Source of the DNA: Streptomyces griseofuscus
Lineage (GTDB): Bacteria > Actinomycetota > Actinomycetes > Streptomycetales > Streptomycetaceae
DNA length: 64,000 bases
Assembly: GCF_014673495.1 (NCBI RefSeq)
Contig: NZ_CP051006.1
Coordinates: 7,935,001-7,999,000 of the forward strand
Direction of reading: 5' to 3'
Both the position numbers and the translations under genes were made by a program. The notes beneath the pieces were generated by a model. That model was not told the DNA's origin. It did not search any database and saw nothing but the letters and a program-made list of their open reading frames with translations. Below are positions 8,124 to 16,939 of the stretch, one piece after another (position 1 is the first letter of the stretch; each line of letters begins with the position of its first letter).

Positions 8124-9136
8124 CGCGAGGGAGCTGGTTCCTCCCCGAGTCCGGCCCGCGCGAACTCCCTCACCCCGTCCGCGAATTCCACGCGCGGCCG
8201 CCATCCCAGCGCGGCCCGCAGCCGGGCGGAGTCGGCGGTGATGTGCCGTACGTCCCCCAGTCGGTACTCCCCGGTGACCACCGGTTCCGGGCCGCCGCAC
8301 GCCTCGGCGAGCGCCCGCGCCAGTTCGCCGACGGTACGGGGCTCACCGCTGCCGGTGTTGTACGCGGTGAGCGCGCCCGGCGCGGACTGCGCCTCCAGCG
8401 CGGCCACGTTCGCCGCGGCCACGTCCCGGACATGCACGAAGTCCCGCCGCTGGCCGCCGTCCTCGAAGACCCGGGGTGCCGCTCCGCGGGCGAGCGCGGA
8501 GCGGAAGAAGGAGGCGACCCCGGCATAGGGGGTGTCGCGGGGCATCCGGGGTCCGTACACATTGTGGTAGCGCAGGGAGACCGCCGTCCCGCCCGTGGTC
8601 CGGGCCCAGGCGGCGGCCAGGTGCTCCTGGGCGAGCTTGGTCGCCGCGTACACGTTCCGGGGATCGGCCGGGGCGTCCTCCCCGACCAGGCCGGGAGACA
8701 GTTCCGCCCCGCACACCGGGCAGCGGGGCTCGAACCGGCCCGCGTCGAGATCGGCCACGGCGCGCGGGCCCGGCCGTACGACACCGTGGCGCGGGCAGGT
8801 GTACCGGCCCTCGCCGTAGACGACCATGGACCCGGCGAGCACCAGGCGCCCCACGCCCGCCTGTGCCATCGCCGCGAGCAGCACGGCCGTACCCAGGTCG
8901 TTGCGCGAGACGTACTCCGGGGCGTCCGCGACGCCGTTGCCGAGGCCGACCATCGCCGCCTGATGGCATACGGCGTCCACCTCGGCCAGCGCCCGCGCCA
9001 CCGCCGCAGCGTCCCGCACGTCCGCGCCGGGATCCGTACGGACGTCGTACTCCACCGGCTCATGGCCGCGCGTCCGCAGCGCCTCGACGACATGGGAACC
9101 GATGAAACCGGCACCGCCGGTGACCAATACACGCAT
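8120..9136 (-). CDS. NAD-dependent epimerase/dehydratase with internal Cys cluster
   Basis: A 338-residue extended SDR. The Rossmann motif is VLVTGGAGFIGSH at the N-terminus; the catalytic Ser is in AGSMVVYG (about 103) and the Tyr-Lys pair is YAATK (Y163, K167). Between them sits an unusual insert of about 40 residues carrying C114 and the pair C139-P-V-C142, which could form a small metal or disulfide knob. I remember this insert from other actinobacterial epimerases, so it is a subfamily feature. The start ATG 9136 is preceded by TAGCGT six nt upstream and no Shine-Dalgarno, suggesting leaderless transcription. The substrate is unknown; neighbouring transferases suggest a nucleotide sugar. 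Confidence 0.88.
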   Translation of the reverse strand: MRVLVTGGAGFIGSHVVEALRTRGHEPVEYDVRTDPGADVRDAAAVARALAEVDAVCHQAAMVGLGNGVADAPEYVSRNDLGTAVLLAAMAQAGVGRLVLAGSMVVYGEGRYTCPRHGVVRPGPRAVADLDAGRFEPRCPVCGAELSPGLVGEDAPADPRNVYAATKLAQEHLAAAWARTTGGTAVSLRYHNVYGPRMPRDTPYAGVASFFRSALARGAAPRVFEDGGQRRDFVHVRDVAAANVAALEAQSAPGALTAYNTGSGEPRTVGELARALAEACGGPEPVVTGEYRLGDVRHITADSARLRAALGWRPRVEFADGVREFARAGLGEEPAPSR

Positions 9137-9216
9137 ACGGCCACGCTAGACGCGGCCCGCGCCCCGCCCCCGAAACGCGCGGGTCATGTCACGGCTCCGT
9201 AAGACCTGGGAGCTGC

Positions 9217-10074
9217 TCAGCCGATGCAGAGCACCAGCACGCAGAGCTGTTCCGGCGAGGTCGACGCGCGCGCCGGGGGAGTGCTGGAGGTCGTGCCCTG
9301 GTCGGAGCCGCCGGTGGTGGGGGCGGGCGCCGGGGTGGACGACGTGGTGGGGGCGGGGCTGGTGGTGTGGCCGGTCGCCGGGGCCGAGGGGGTGGTGGTG
9401 TACGCCCGCTGTGTGCCGGCGGGCCGGGGCCGGGTGACCGGGTCGGCGGGGGCGGCGGAGTCCGGTTGGGTGTTCGAGGGCGCCGTGTGGTGGGTCGCGA
9501 GGGTCTGCCGGACGGGGCCCGTGCCGCCCGGTGTCCGGGTCGTGGGGGCGGAGTGGTGGGCCGGACGCGTGCCGGTCGTGGCCGACGGGTCGTGGGCCTG
9601 ATCGGGTGCCTCGTCCTGCGGTGCGGCGCCCGTGCTCCGGTCGTCGGGCAGCGTGGCCGCCTGCGCCCGGTCGGCGGTGTGCCGGTCCATCGAGGCGAGG
9701 GTCAGCCCGCCCCCGACGAGGGCCACGGCGGTGGCGACCACGGCCCGGCGCTGGTTCTTCTTCCAGCGGGCCAGCTGCCGCCGCCGCGCCGCCCGGCCCT
9801 CCCGCACCACAGGCGCGTCCTCGACGTCGGCGGAGGCGGTGGCGACACCGGCCGGTTCACCCGGGAACGGCTCCGCGGCCGGCTCGAACTCCCACGGGAA
9901 CGAGGTCACTTCGGGCCCGGCGGTGCCCGCCGGGGATCCGCCGGTGCCGGGTGGGGCGATGTCCGGGGCGTAGGCGCCGCAGCCGGGGCACACCAGCGCG
10001 CCGTTGAGGTGCCGTCGGCACTCGGAGCAGTAGTCCATCTGCGTCTTCCGGTCTTCCCTGTTCGACTGCGCCAT
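9217..10074 (-). CDS. zinc-ribbon, single-pass membrane protein with Thr/Pro-rich tail (SCO2400-like)
   Basis: A 285-residue protein. The N-terminus MDYCSECRRHLNGALVCPGCGAYAPDI carries two CxxC pairs forming a zinc ribbon on the cytoplasmic side; a basic stretch precedes one transmembrane segment (VVATAVALVGGGLTLA); the rest is a long Thr/Pro/Ala-rich, low-complexity external region ending in CVLVLCIG. This architecture matches a family I remember as SCO2400-like in streptomycetes; function is unknown. Two starts are possible: 10074 or ATG 10038 (MDYC...), the latter with GGAAG about 6 nt upstream. The extended tail may reach into the cell wall. Confidence 0.7.
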   Translation of the reverse strand: MAQSNREDRKTQMDYCSECRRHLNGALVCPGCGAYAPDIAPPGTGGSPAGTAGPEVTSFPWEFEPAAEPFPGEPAGVATASADVEDAPVVREGRAARRRQLARWKKNQRRAVVATAVALVGGGLTLASMDRHTADRAQAATLPDDRSTGAAPQDEAPDQAHDPSATTGTRPAHHSAPTTRTPGGTGPVRQTLATHHTAPSNTQPDSAAPADPVTRPRPAGTQRAYTTTPSAPATGHTTSPAPTTSSTPAPAPTTGGSDQGTTSSTPPARASTSPEQLCVLVLCIG

Positions 10075-10259
10075 CGGCCCGCCCGGGCCACGGCCTGGTC
10101 ACGTTCGTACGAAGGATCGAGCGGTCAGTCACGCTAACGGGGCTTTCGAAAGGCTGTGTGCAGTCGGTGTGGCGCTCCTGGGCAGATTCTCCGGGAGTCG
10201 TGCGCCGGTGCCGAAGCCCGGCGCGCACCCGTGCGCCTCATCGGTGTCGGCCGAGACCG

Positions 10260-10305
10260 GAACGGCCCCCGGTGCGATGGACGTCCATCGCACCGGGGGC
10301 CGTTC
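10260..10305. terminator. 46-bp perfect palindrome, terminator-like, downstream of the PBP gene
   Basis: Every base of 10260-10282 is complementary to 10283-10305; the left arm begins GAACGGCCCCCGGTGCGATG and the centre is GGACGTCC. It lies 18 bp beyond the stop codon of the leftward penicillin-binding protein gene, the usual place for a factor-independent terminator in streptomycetes (long GC stem, no U-run). The folded RNA would have a stem of about 20 bp. It is the longest perfect palindrome I found in the window. Confidence 0.8.
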
Positions 10306-10323
10306 GCCGGGCCGGGGGGCCGG

Positions 10324-11976
10324 TCAGTCGGTCGTCAGCAGGCGTCGTACGACATAACCGGCGGAGTCCACGCCGGAGGTGCCGCCCTCGACGAGGGCGG
10401 CGACCGCGATGTGCGCGTTGTAGGCGGTCAGCCAGCCGTTGGTGTGGTCGCCCTCCTCGGCGGTGCCCGTCTTGGCGCCGACACCGGGGAGGCCGCTGAG
10501 CCGCGGTGCGGCGGTGCCACCGGTGGCGGTCGCGCGCATCATCGACTGGAGATAGCCCGCGGTGCGGGGCGTGATGGGCCGCGGCGCGCTCGTCTGCGGC
10601 TGCCCCGGCAGGATGATGGGCTGCCGGAAGCCACCGCCGCGCACGGTGGCCGCCACGGACGCCATGAACAGCGGTGTGGCGGTGACCTTGCCCTGCCCGA
10701 TGAACTGGGCCGCCTGGTCGCTGCCCTGGGCGTCCACCGGAATACTCGGGTCGGAGGTGGCGACCCCGCCGCCGATGGACCAGCTGCCCATGCCGAAGAC
10801 GTTCACCGCCTCGTCGTGCAGGGCCGAGGCGTCACCGTCGTGCACGAGGTAGTGGAAACCGTCCTTGATGAAGGAGGTGTTGCACGAGACGGCGAAGGCC
10901 TGCGCGAGATTCGATCCCGGATTCGCCTTCACCCCGGGGTCGTTGTGGAACGACTGGCTGTTGGCCGTCAGGGAGTCGGTGCACGGTGCCGGACTCGCCG
11001 GGGTCAGGCCCGCCTTGTCGAACAGGGCCGCCGACGTGATGATCTTCATGGTGGAGCCGGGTGACTTGATGCCGTTGATGGCGATGTCCCCGTCCGCGCC
11101 CGTGTGCGCGACCGCCAGGATGTGCCCGTTGCTCCAGTCGACGGCCACCGAACCGGCGGGCCTGCCCCCGAGATGCGGGTCCTTCACCGCCTGCTCGGCC
11201 GCCGACTGGAGCCGCGCGTCGATCGTCGTCCTGATGAGCGGCGCGCTGCCCTTCTTGAACGTCTTCAGCGTCTTCACACCGGCCCCGTCGGAGTCGACGA
11301 CGGCCACGCCGGTGCCGGGACGGCCGCCGGTGGCCTCGCCGTGCTGCCGGATCGTCGCCGCGATGTCCCGCAGCGAGTCGAACCCCGTCAGGTCCGTCTT
11401 GCCGTCACTGGCCACCACCTTCGCGTCGCTCGAACCCGCGGGCAGCGTGCCCGCGGTCAGCGACTGGTCGTCCCCGAGACCCGGGTACAGCACCGAGTTG
11501 TTCCAGTGCACCGCCGTCGCGCCGTTGTCGCTCTTGCGCACGGCCACCGCACTCGGGTAGCTCCAACTGCCGCCCGCCACCTGCGCGGTGACGGTGAAGG
11601 TGACCTTCGTCGCCCCCGGGGTCACATTCGACGGACCGGCCGGGAGAACGTTGTCGAACGCCACCTTCACCAGGTGCAGCCCGTCCTTGTACTGCCGCAG
11701 GGCCATGGCGGCCGCGTCCGGCTCGTCGGTCTCGGCGGCCGCACCGCCGACGTTCTGCCCGGACCAGTGGTCCAGGAAGGCACGGGCCGACTTCACCGCC
11801 TCGGTTCCGGAGGGCGGCGTGGTCGAGGCCGCCGACGGATCGAATCCCGTGTCCTGCGTCCGGTCCCCGGCCGTGCCGCCGGTCAGCCCGTGCAGGAGGT
11901 TGTAGGTGCCTATTCCCCCCAGAACGAGCAGCGCGGTGGACGTACCGGCAATGCCGATCTTCACAGCTCTGTTCAT
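10324..11976 (-). CDS. class B penicillin-binding protein (transpeptidase)
   Basis: A 550-residue membrane-anchored D,D-transpeptidase acting in cell-wall peptidoglycan cross-linking. One N-terminal signal anchor (about 5-25) is followed by an NTF2-like MecA_N-type domain (about 55-180), a linker domain and the transpeptidase domain. The active-site motifs are S308-T-M-K311 in SPGSTMK, the SxN motif S364-C-N366 and K502-T-G504. The overall plan is that of the PbpA/PBP2a-like proteins of actinobacteria. It is divergent from the large SpoIIE phosphatase and its transcript probably ends at the 46-bp palindrome. Confidence 0.92.
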   Translation of the reverse strand: MNRAVKIGIAGTSTALLVLGGIGTYNLLHGLTGGTAGDRTQDTGFDPSAASTTPPSGTEAVKSARAFLDHWSGQNVGGAAAETDEPDAAAMALRQYKDGLHLVKVAFDNVLPAGPSNVTPGATKVTFTVTAQVAGGSWSYPSAVAVRKSDNGATAVHWNNSVLYPGLGDDQSLTAGTLPAGSSDAKVVASDGKTDLTGFDSLRDIAATIRQHGEATGGRPGTGVAVVDSDGAGVKTLKTFKKGSAPLIRTTIDARLQSAAEQAVKDPHLGGRPAGSVAVDWSNGHILAVAHTGADGDIAINGIKSPGSTMKIITSAALFDKAGLTPASPAPCTDSLTANSQSFHNDPGVKANPGSNLAQAFAVSCNTSFIKDGFHYLVHDGDASALHDEAVNVFGMGSWSIGGGVATSDPSIPVDAQGSDQAAQFIGQGKVTATPLFMASVAATVRGGGFRQPIILPGQPQTSAPRPITPRTAGYLQSMMRATATGGTAAPRLSGLPGVGAKTGTAEEGDHTNGWLTAYNAHIAVAALVEGGTSGVDSAGYVVRRLLTTD

Positions 11977-12144
11977 GCGCCGGATCGTATGTACGTTCCA
12001 TGAAGTGACGAGACGACTACGGCGAGATCGTTACCGGAATGTCAATACGGACCGCTCAAAAATCCGGCACGGGGACTCGCCGACCTCGGCAGTGGCACCG
12101 TCCCCCGCCATCGGACGATTAAACCGGCCGATACTGGTGTAAAA

Positions 12145-14667
12145 GTGAGACTGATGGAACCAGCGCGCAAGAGCGACACCGCAGCCACGTCCATGGGGTC
12201 GGCGGACCTCTCCGACGCGTCCACGGACGCGGCCGCGGTGATCTCGCAGGACGGTGCGGTGGTGGGCTGGACCCGCGGCGCCGAGGCACTGCTCGGCTAC
12301 TCCGCGCCGGAGATGGTCGGCGCCTCCGCCGGGCGGCTGCTCGCCGAGCCCGAGGCCCCCGCCCGGGTCGGCGGCATCGCGGAACGCTGCCGCGCCGGAA
12401 ACGGCTGGAGCGGCATGATCCGGGTGCGGCACCGCGACGGCCGTACGCTCGATGTCCTGCTGCGGGTCTCGGCCGCTTTCCGCATGGACGGCAGGGAGTG
12501 CTTCCTGCTGTCGGCGCGCGAGGAGCGCGGGCGGTGGACCATGGCCCAGTCCGTCCTCGACGGATTCCTGGCCCGCTCCCCGGTCGGCATGGCCGTCCTG
12601 GACCGCGATCTGCGCTACGTATGGGTGAACGGCACCCTGGAACAGCTCGGCGGGGTACCCCAGGAGGAGCGGCTCGGCCGGCGCCTGAGCGAACTGCTGC
12701 CGGGATTGCAGGGCGAGGCCCTGGAAAAGGTGATGCGCAAGGTGCTGGCCACCGGCGTGCCCGTCACCGACTACGAGTACCACGGCTGGAGCTGGGCCGA
12801 CCCGCACCGCAGACATGCCTACTCGGCGTCGTTCTTCCCCCTGGTGGACACCGACGACACCGTCACCGGCATCTGCTACATGGTCCTGGACGTCACCGAA
12901 CGCTGGGCCGCCCGCCGGATCCTGTCCATGGTCAACGAGGCCGGCACCAGCATCGGCACCACCCTCGACGTGCTGCGCACGGCCGAGGAGCTGGCCGACT
13001 TCGCCGTCCCGCGCTTCGCCGACTTCGTGGTCGTGGACCTGCTCGAACCGGTGCTCGGCAGCGAGACCCATGAGGCGCTGCTCGACGACGCCGGATCAGC
13101 GCCCGCCCGGCCCGCGCTGCGCCGCGCCGCCGTGCGCTCGGTGCGCGAGGGCTGCCCCGAGGCCGTCTACCGGGTCGGCGACCGGGTCGGCTTCCTCGGC
13201 CCGCCGTACGACGCCAGGACGCTCATCAAGGGCGACCCGCTGTTCATCCCGGTCCTCGACGCGGACCAGGATCCCTGGGCCGCCTCCGAGCCGCGGCGCC
13301 CCGACCGCATCCGCGAGTTCGGCATCCACTCCCTGATCTCCGTCCCCATGCGGGCCCGCAACACCGCGCTCGGCCTCGCCACCTTCGCCCGTACGACCAA
13401 CCCGGCGCCCTTCGGCTCCGACGATGTGCTGCTGGCCCGGGAACTGGTGGCCAGGGCGGCGGTCTGCCTGGACAACGCCCGCCGCTACACCAGGGAGCAC
13501 ACGGCCGCGCTCACCCTCCAGCGCAGCCTGCTGCCCCCGGCCCTGACCGGCGGCACCGCGCTGGACGTGGCCTCCTCCTACCTCCCGGCCGACTCGGCGG
13601 GCGGCGTCGGCGGCGACTGGTTCGATGTGATCCCGCTGTCCGGGGCCCGGGTCGGGCTCGTCATCGGCGATGTGGTGGGGCACGGCATCAGCGCGGCGGC
13701 GAGCATGGGCCGGCTGCGCACCGCCGTACAGACCCTCGCCGACATGGAGCTGCCCCCGGACGAGCTCCTCGCCCACCTGGACGACCTCGTGCTGCGGCTG
13801 GGCGGCGAGGAGTCCTTCTCCGGCGCCGACGCCCGGGGCACGGCCGCCTTCACCGGCGCGACCTGCCTCTACGCGGTGTACGACCCCGTCACCCGGCGGT
13901 GCACCATGGCCCGCGCCGGCCACCCGCCGCCCGTCGTCGTGCCCCCGGACGGGCCCGCCTACTTCCCGGAGATCCCCGTGGGACCCCCGCTCGGCCTGGG
14001 CGGCATGGCCTTCGAGGCCACCGAGATCGAGCTGGCCGAGCACAGCCTGTTCGGCCTGTTCACCAACGGCCTCATCCAGGCCTGCGGCGATGTCGAGCGC
14101 GGTATGGCCCGGTTCGCCGAGGCCCTCGCCCGTCCCGAGCCGGACCTCGAAAAACTGTGCGGCACCGCCGTACGCGACCTGATCCCCGGGCCGCAGCCCG
14201 ACGACATCGCACTGCTGCTGACCCGCACCCATGCCCTCGGCGCCGACCACGCCGTCTCCTGGGACGTCCCGGACGACCCCGCAGCCGTCGGCGAGATCCG
14301 CACCCTGGCCGCCCGCCAGGTCACCGAATGGGGCCTCGGGGAACTGGCCATGACGACGGAACTCCTGGTCAGCGAGCTGGTCACCAACGCGATCCGCTAC
14401 GCCGCCCCGCCGATCCGGGTACGGCTGCTCCGCGACTCCCGGCTGACCTGCGAGGTCGCCGACGCAAGCAGCACCGCGCCCCGCCTCCGGCACGCCCGCA
14501 GCACCGACGAGGGCGGCCGCGGACTGTTCCTCGTCGCCCAGATGTCGCTGCGCTGGGGCGCCCGCTACACCGGCGAGGGCAAGATCATCTGGGCCGAGCA
14601 GAAGATCCCCGCCGAGCAGCGGATCTCCGCCGAGTACCGGATCCCCGGCGAGCGGGAGACTCCCTAG
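12145..14667 (+). CDS. PAS-PAS-GAF-SpoIIE phosphatase with C-terminal anti-sigma-like ATPase domain
   Basis: An 840-residue multidomain regulator. In order: PAS (about 25-120), second PAS (about 130-250), GAF (about 260-440), PP2C/SpoIIE phosphatase (about 465-690, with VGGDWFDVIPL and IGDVVGHGI) and a HATPase_c anti-sigma domain (about 705-825, ELVTNAIRYA and DEGGRGLFLVAQ). Such fused RsbU/RsbW-like proteins of streptomycetes act in partner-switching control of sigma factors. The start may be GTG 12145 or ATG 12154; neither has a strong Shine-Dalgarno. The extreme C-terminus is a run of six-residue repeats (AEQKIP, AEQRIS, AEYRIP). It is convergent with a second SpoIIE phosphatase. Confidence 0.9.
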   Translation: MRLMEPARKSDTAATSMGSADLSDASTDAAAVISQDGAVVGWTRGAEALLGYSAPEMVGASAGRLLAEPEAPARVGGIAERCRAGNGWSGMIRVRHRDGRTLDVLLRVSAAFRMDGRECFLLSAREERGRWTMAQSVLDGFLARSPVGMAVLDRDLRYVWVNGTLEQLGGVPQEERLGRRLSELLPGLQGEALEKVMRKVLATGVPVTDYEYHGWSWADPHRRHAYSASFFPLVDTDDTVTGICYMVLDVTERWAARRILSMVNEAGTSIGTTLDVLRTAEELADFAVPRFADFVVVDLLEPVLGSETHEALLDDAGSAPARPALRRAAVRSVREGCPEAVYRVGDRVGFLGPPYDARTLIKGDPLFIPVLDADQDPWAASEPRRPDRIREFGIHSLISVPMRARNTALGLATFARTTNPAPFGSDDVLLARELVARAAVCLDNARRYTREHTAALTLQRSLLPPALTGGTALDVASSYLPADSAGGVGGDWFDVIPLSGARVGLVIGDVVGHGISAAASMGRLRTAVQTLADMELPPDELLAHLDDLVLRLGGEESFSGADARGTAAFTGATCLYAVYDPVTRRCTMARAGHPPPVVVPPDGPAYFPEIPVGPPLGLGGMAFEATEIELAEHSLFGLFTNGLIQACGDVERGMARFAEALARPEPDLEKLCGTAVRDLIPGPQPDDIALLLTRTHALGADHAVSWDVPDDPAAVGEIRTLAARQVTEWGLGELAMTTELLVSELVTNAIRYAAPPIRVRLLRDSRLTCEVADASSTAPRLRHARSTDEGGRGLFLVAQMSLRWGARYTGEGKIIWAEQKIPAEQRISAEYRIPGERETP
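14593..14655 (+). repeat. 18-bp coding tandem repeat at the 3' end of the SpoIIE gene
   Basis: Three 18-bp units (14593-14610, 14611-14628, 14629-14646) and a half unit encode AEQKIP-AEQRIS-AEYRIP-GER. They extend the protein past the end of the ATPase domain and probably arose by in-frame slippage; copy number may vary between strains. Confidence 0.75.
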
Positions 14668-14686
14668 GAGACGGATGGCGGCTCGG

Positions 14687-15862
14687 CTAGGACGTGTGCG
14701 GCTTGTCCACGGCGCGGATCCAGTCGTCGGCGACCAGACACCCCGCGAGGGCCGCCGTGTCGTCCTGGAGGTTGTCGCCGCTGTACTCCAGCAGATCGTG
14801 GTGCAGTCGCTCCAGCAGTTCGTGCGGGGGCAGCGGGCCGAAGGAGCGCAGACGCTGCGCCAGGGGGTAGAAGGTGCCGGACGCGTCCCTGGTCTCGGTG
14901 ACGCCGTCCGTGTACAGCAGCAGCTGCTCGCCGGGCTCGAAGGGGTAGCTGTCGACGTGGTGCGGGTCCGGCAGCAGCACACCGAGGTTCAGCGGGGGGC
15001 CCGAGCACCCGTTGTCCAGCTCCAGCACATCGTCGGCGCGGATCAGCAGCGGCGGCGGATGACCGCAGTTGACGACCCGGATGACCCGCCCGTCGGCCGG
15101 GATCTCGGCGAAGATCGCGGTCACGAACCGCTCGCCGATCTCGCTGCCGCCCAGGTGCTCGGCCCGGCGCGTCATGCTGCGCTCCATGCGCAGGGCCAGG
15201 GCGGCGAGATCGGGCTCGTCGTGCGCGGCCTCGCGGAACGCGCCGAGCAGCGCCGCGGCCGTCTCCACCGCGAGCAGTCCCTTGCCGCGCACATCGCCGA
15301 TGAGCAACCGTACCCCGAACGCGGTGGGCACGGCCTCGTAGAGGTCGCCGCCGATGCGCGCCTCCGCGGCGGCGGACAGATAGAGGCTCTCCAGGCGCAG
15401 ATTGCCGATCCGCTGCGGCAGCGGCCGCAGCAGCACGCGCTGCGCGATCTCGGCCACGAACCGTACGTCGGCCAGGGTGCGTTCACGGCGGATGCGGTGC
15501 GCCGCGAGGATCGTGCCGAGCGCGCCCACCAGGGCCGTGCACACGTAGTCGGCGACGTAGTGGCGGTCCCACAGATAGCCGACCGGGCGACCCGCGCAGC
15601 ACGGCGTGCCGGCCAGGACCGCCTCCATGACGACCGCGAAGACCGTGGCGCCCGCGACGGCGTACGGCCCGTGCGCGAACGCGGCCACCAGCGGCAGGGC
15701 GACCAGCAGAAAGCTCACGGGCCAGTCGACGGGCGTGATCGGTTCGAGGATCAGTACGGCCGCGACGTAGAACACCGGGAGCCAGCGCATCCAGCCCGGG
15801 GGCGCCGGCGCTCCGGTGCGCGTGGCGGCACCGACAACCGGCTGGCGGCGTGGACTTCGCAC
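14687..15862 (-). CDS. membrane PP2C/SpoIIE-type serine/threonine phosphatase
   Basis: A 391-residue protein with a short basic N-terminus, about four hydrophobic segments (25-125) and a cytosolic SpoIIE/RsbU phosphatase domain (about 145-380). Diagnostic motifs are EARIGGDLYEAV, IGDVRGKGL and LYTDGVTETRD, with metal-binding Asp residues retained. Start is GTG 15862. It faces the much larger PAS-GAF-SpoIIE phosphatase, with only about 20 bp between the two stops. It probably dephosphorylates an anti-anti-sigma factor; no STAS-domain partner lies in the window. Confidence 0.9.
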   Translation of the reverse strand: MRSPRRQPVVGAATRTGAPAPPGWMRWLPVFYVAAVLILEPITPVDWPVSFLLVALPLVAAFAHGPYAVAGATVFAVVMEAVLAGTPCCAGRPVGYLWDRHYVADYVCTALVGALGTILAAHRIRRERTLADVRFVAEIAQRVLLRPLPQRIGNLRLESLYLSAAAEARIGGDLYEAVPTAFGVRLLIGDVRGKGLLAVETAAALLGAFREAAHDEPDLAALALRMERSMTRRAEHLGGSEIGERFVTAIFAEIPADGRVIRVVNCGHPPPLLIRADDVLELDNGCSGPPLNLGVLLPDPHHVDSYPFEPGEQLLLYTDGVTETRDASGTFYPLAQRLRSFGPLPPHELLERLHHDLLEYSGDNLQDDTAALAGCLVADDWIRAVDKPHTS

Positions 15863-16013
15863 ACGGGACTCCTGTCACACGGGCTGGACAAGGATCCAGC
15901 CTGGTGCGCGGGTCCGCGCCGCACCGGTCATTGCTCCACTCAGCGGCATGTTCCGTTCCCCGGGGACCGGCGGACCGGTCCGGGGGAGCGGGTCGGCCGG
16001 CCGGGGGAACGGT

Positions 16014-16169
16014 TCACCAGTAGTGCCGGCGGCCGGCGACCGCGTGTCCCATCGATCCGAGGATCCACAGCACCGCGCCGACCACCAGAAGGATGATCCC
16101 GATGGTCCACAGAATGGATATCCCGGTGAGGAATCCGACGATGAGCAAGATGATGCCGAGGGCGATCAT
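16014..16169 (-). CDS. 51-residue two-helix membrane protein (DUF6131-like)
   Basis: A short gene. ATG 16169 has a perfect AGGAGG about 8 nt upstream and the frame ends with TGA at 16014-16016. The product starts MIALGIILLIVGFLTGISI and consists of two hydrophobic helices (about 2-20 and 22-38) followed by the basic tail GRRHYW. This matches the small actinobacterial family I remember as DUF6131. No function is known. It sits alone between the phosphatase gene and the TetR gene. Confidence 0.85.
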   Translation of the reverse strand: MIALGIILLIVGFLTGISILWTIGIILLVVGAVLWILGSMGHAVAGRRHYW

Positions 16170-16317
16170 GGCCCGCCTCCTGTCGACGAACGTTCCTGGT
16201 AGCCGGGTGCCCCGAAGTACGCCGAGTCATCACCCGGGCCGCGAAATTCTCACCGGGTACGTCCGGCGGGGCCATTGCGGGCGCCTCCGGCGTGACCGCT
16301 CCCGCTCGGGCCGCGGC

Positions 16318-16896
16318 TCAGCCCTCGGGCGCGCCCCGGCGCAGGCCGTCCATCACCAGGTCCAGGAGCCGGGTGGCGCGGGGCCGCCAGTCCTCGCGGG
16401 GGTCGAGCTGCCACAGGCCGGCGATGGCCAGCAGGAAGTCGTCCGCGGTGACGCCGGGCCGGATGGTGCCGGCCTCCTCGTTGGCCCGCAGCAGGAGCGC
16501 GGCCGCGTCGGTCACCGGGGTGTGCGCGGGCTTGGCCGGGCCGCCCGGCGCGCCGGTGACCTGCCGGATCGCGTCGGCCAGACCGGCCTTGGTCATGGCG
16601 AACTCGGAGAGCCGGTCCATCCAGGCGCGCAGGGCCTGCGCGGGCGGCCGGGTGTCCAGCAACTGGGCGGCGCTGTCCGCGACATGCCCCATCTCATGGC
16701 GGTAGATCTCCAGGACCAGCGCCTCGCGGTTGGGGAAGTTGCGGTAGAACGTCGCCTGCCCGACACCCGCCTTTCGGGCGATGGCGCTCAGCGGGACGTC
16801 CGGGCAGCACGACAGCTCGGCGAGGGCCACCTCCAGGATGCGCTCGCGGTTGCGCTGCGCGTCCGAGCGCCGTGGTGAGTCCTTCATGTGTGGCAC
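16318..16896 (-). CDS. TetR-family repressor of the divergent oxidoreductase operon
   Basis: A 192-residue TetR regulator. The N-terminal helix-turn-helix (ILEVALAELSCCPDVPLSAIARKAGVGQATFYRNFPNRE, about 20-58) is canonical; the C-terminal domain is of the type that follows AefR/SCO4008-like repressors. GTG 16896 has GGAGG close upstream; ATG 16887 (MKDSPRR) is the alternative. A symmetric double operator at 16940-16984 lies between it and the xanthine/aldehyde oxidoreductase genes, so it very likely represses both itself and that operon, with an aldehyde or purine-like inducer (inference). Confidence 0.9.
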   Translation of the reverse strand: MPHMKDSPRRSDAQRNRERILEVALAELSCCPDVPLSAIARKAGVGQATFYRNFPNREALVLEIYRHEMGHVADSAAQLLDTRPPAQALRAWMDRLSEFAMTKAGLADAIRQVTGAPGGPAKPAHTPVTDAAALLLRANEEAGTIRPGVTADDFLLAIAGLWQLDPREDWRPRATRLLDLVMDGLRRGAPEG

Positions 16897-16939
16897 TCGT
16901 CCTCCCCGAGGGTCGTGGCCGAACCTCGCCCTTGCTAAG

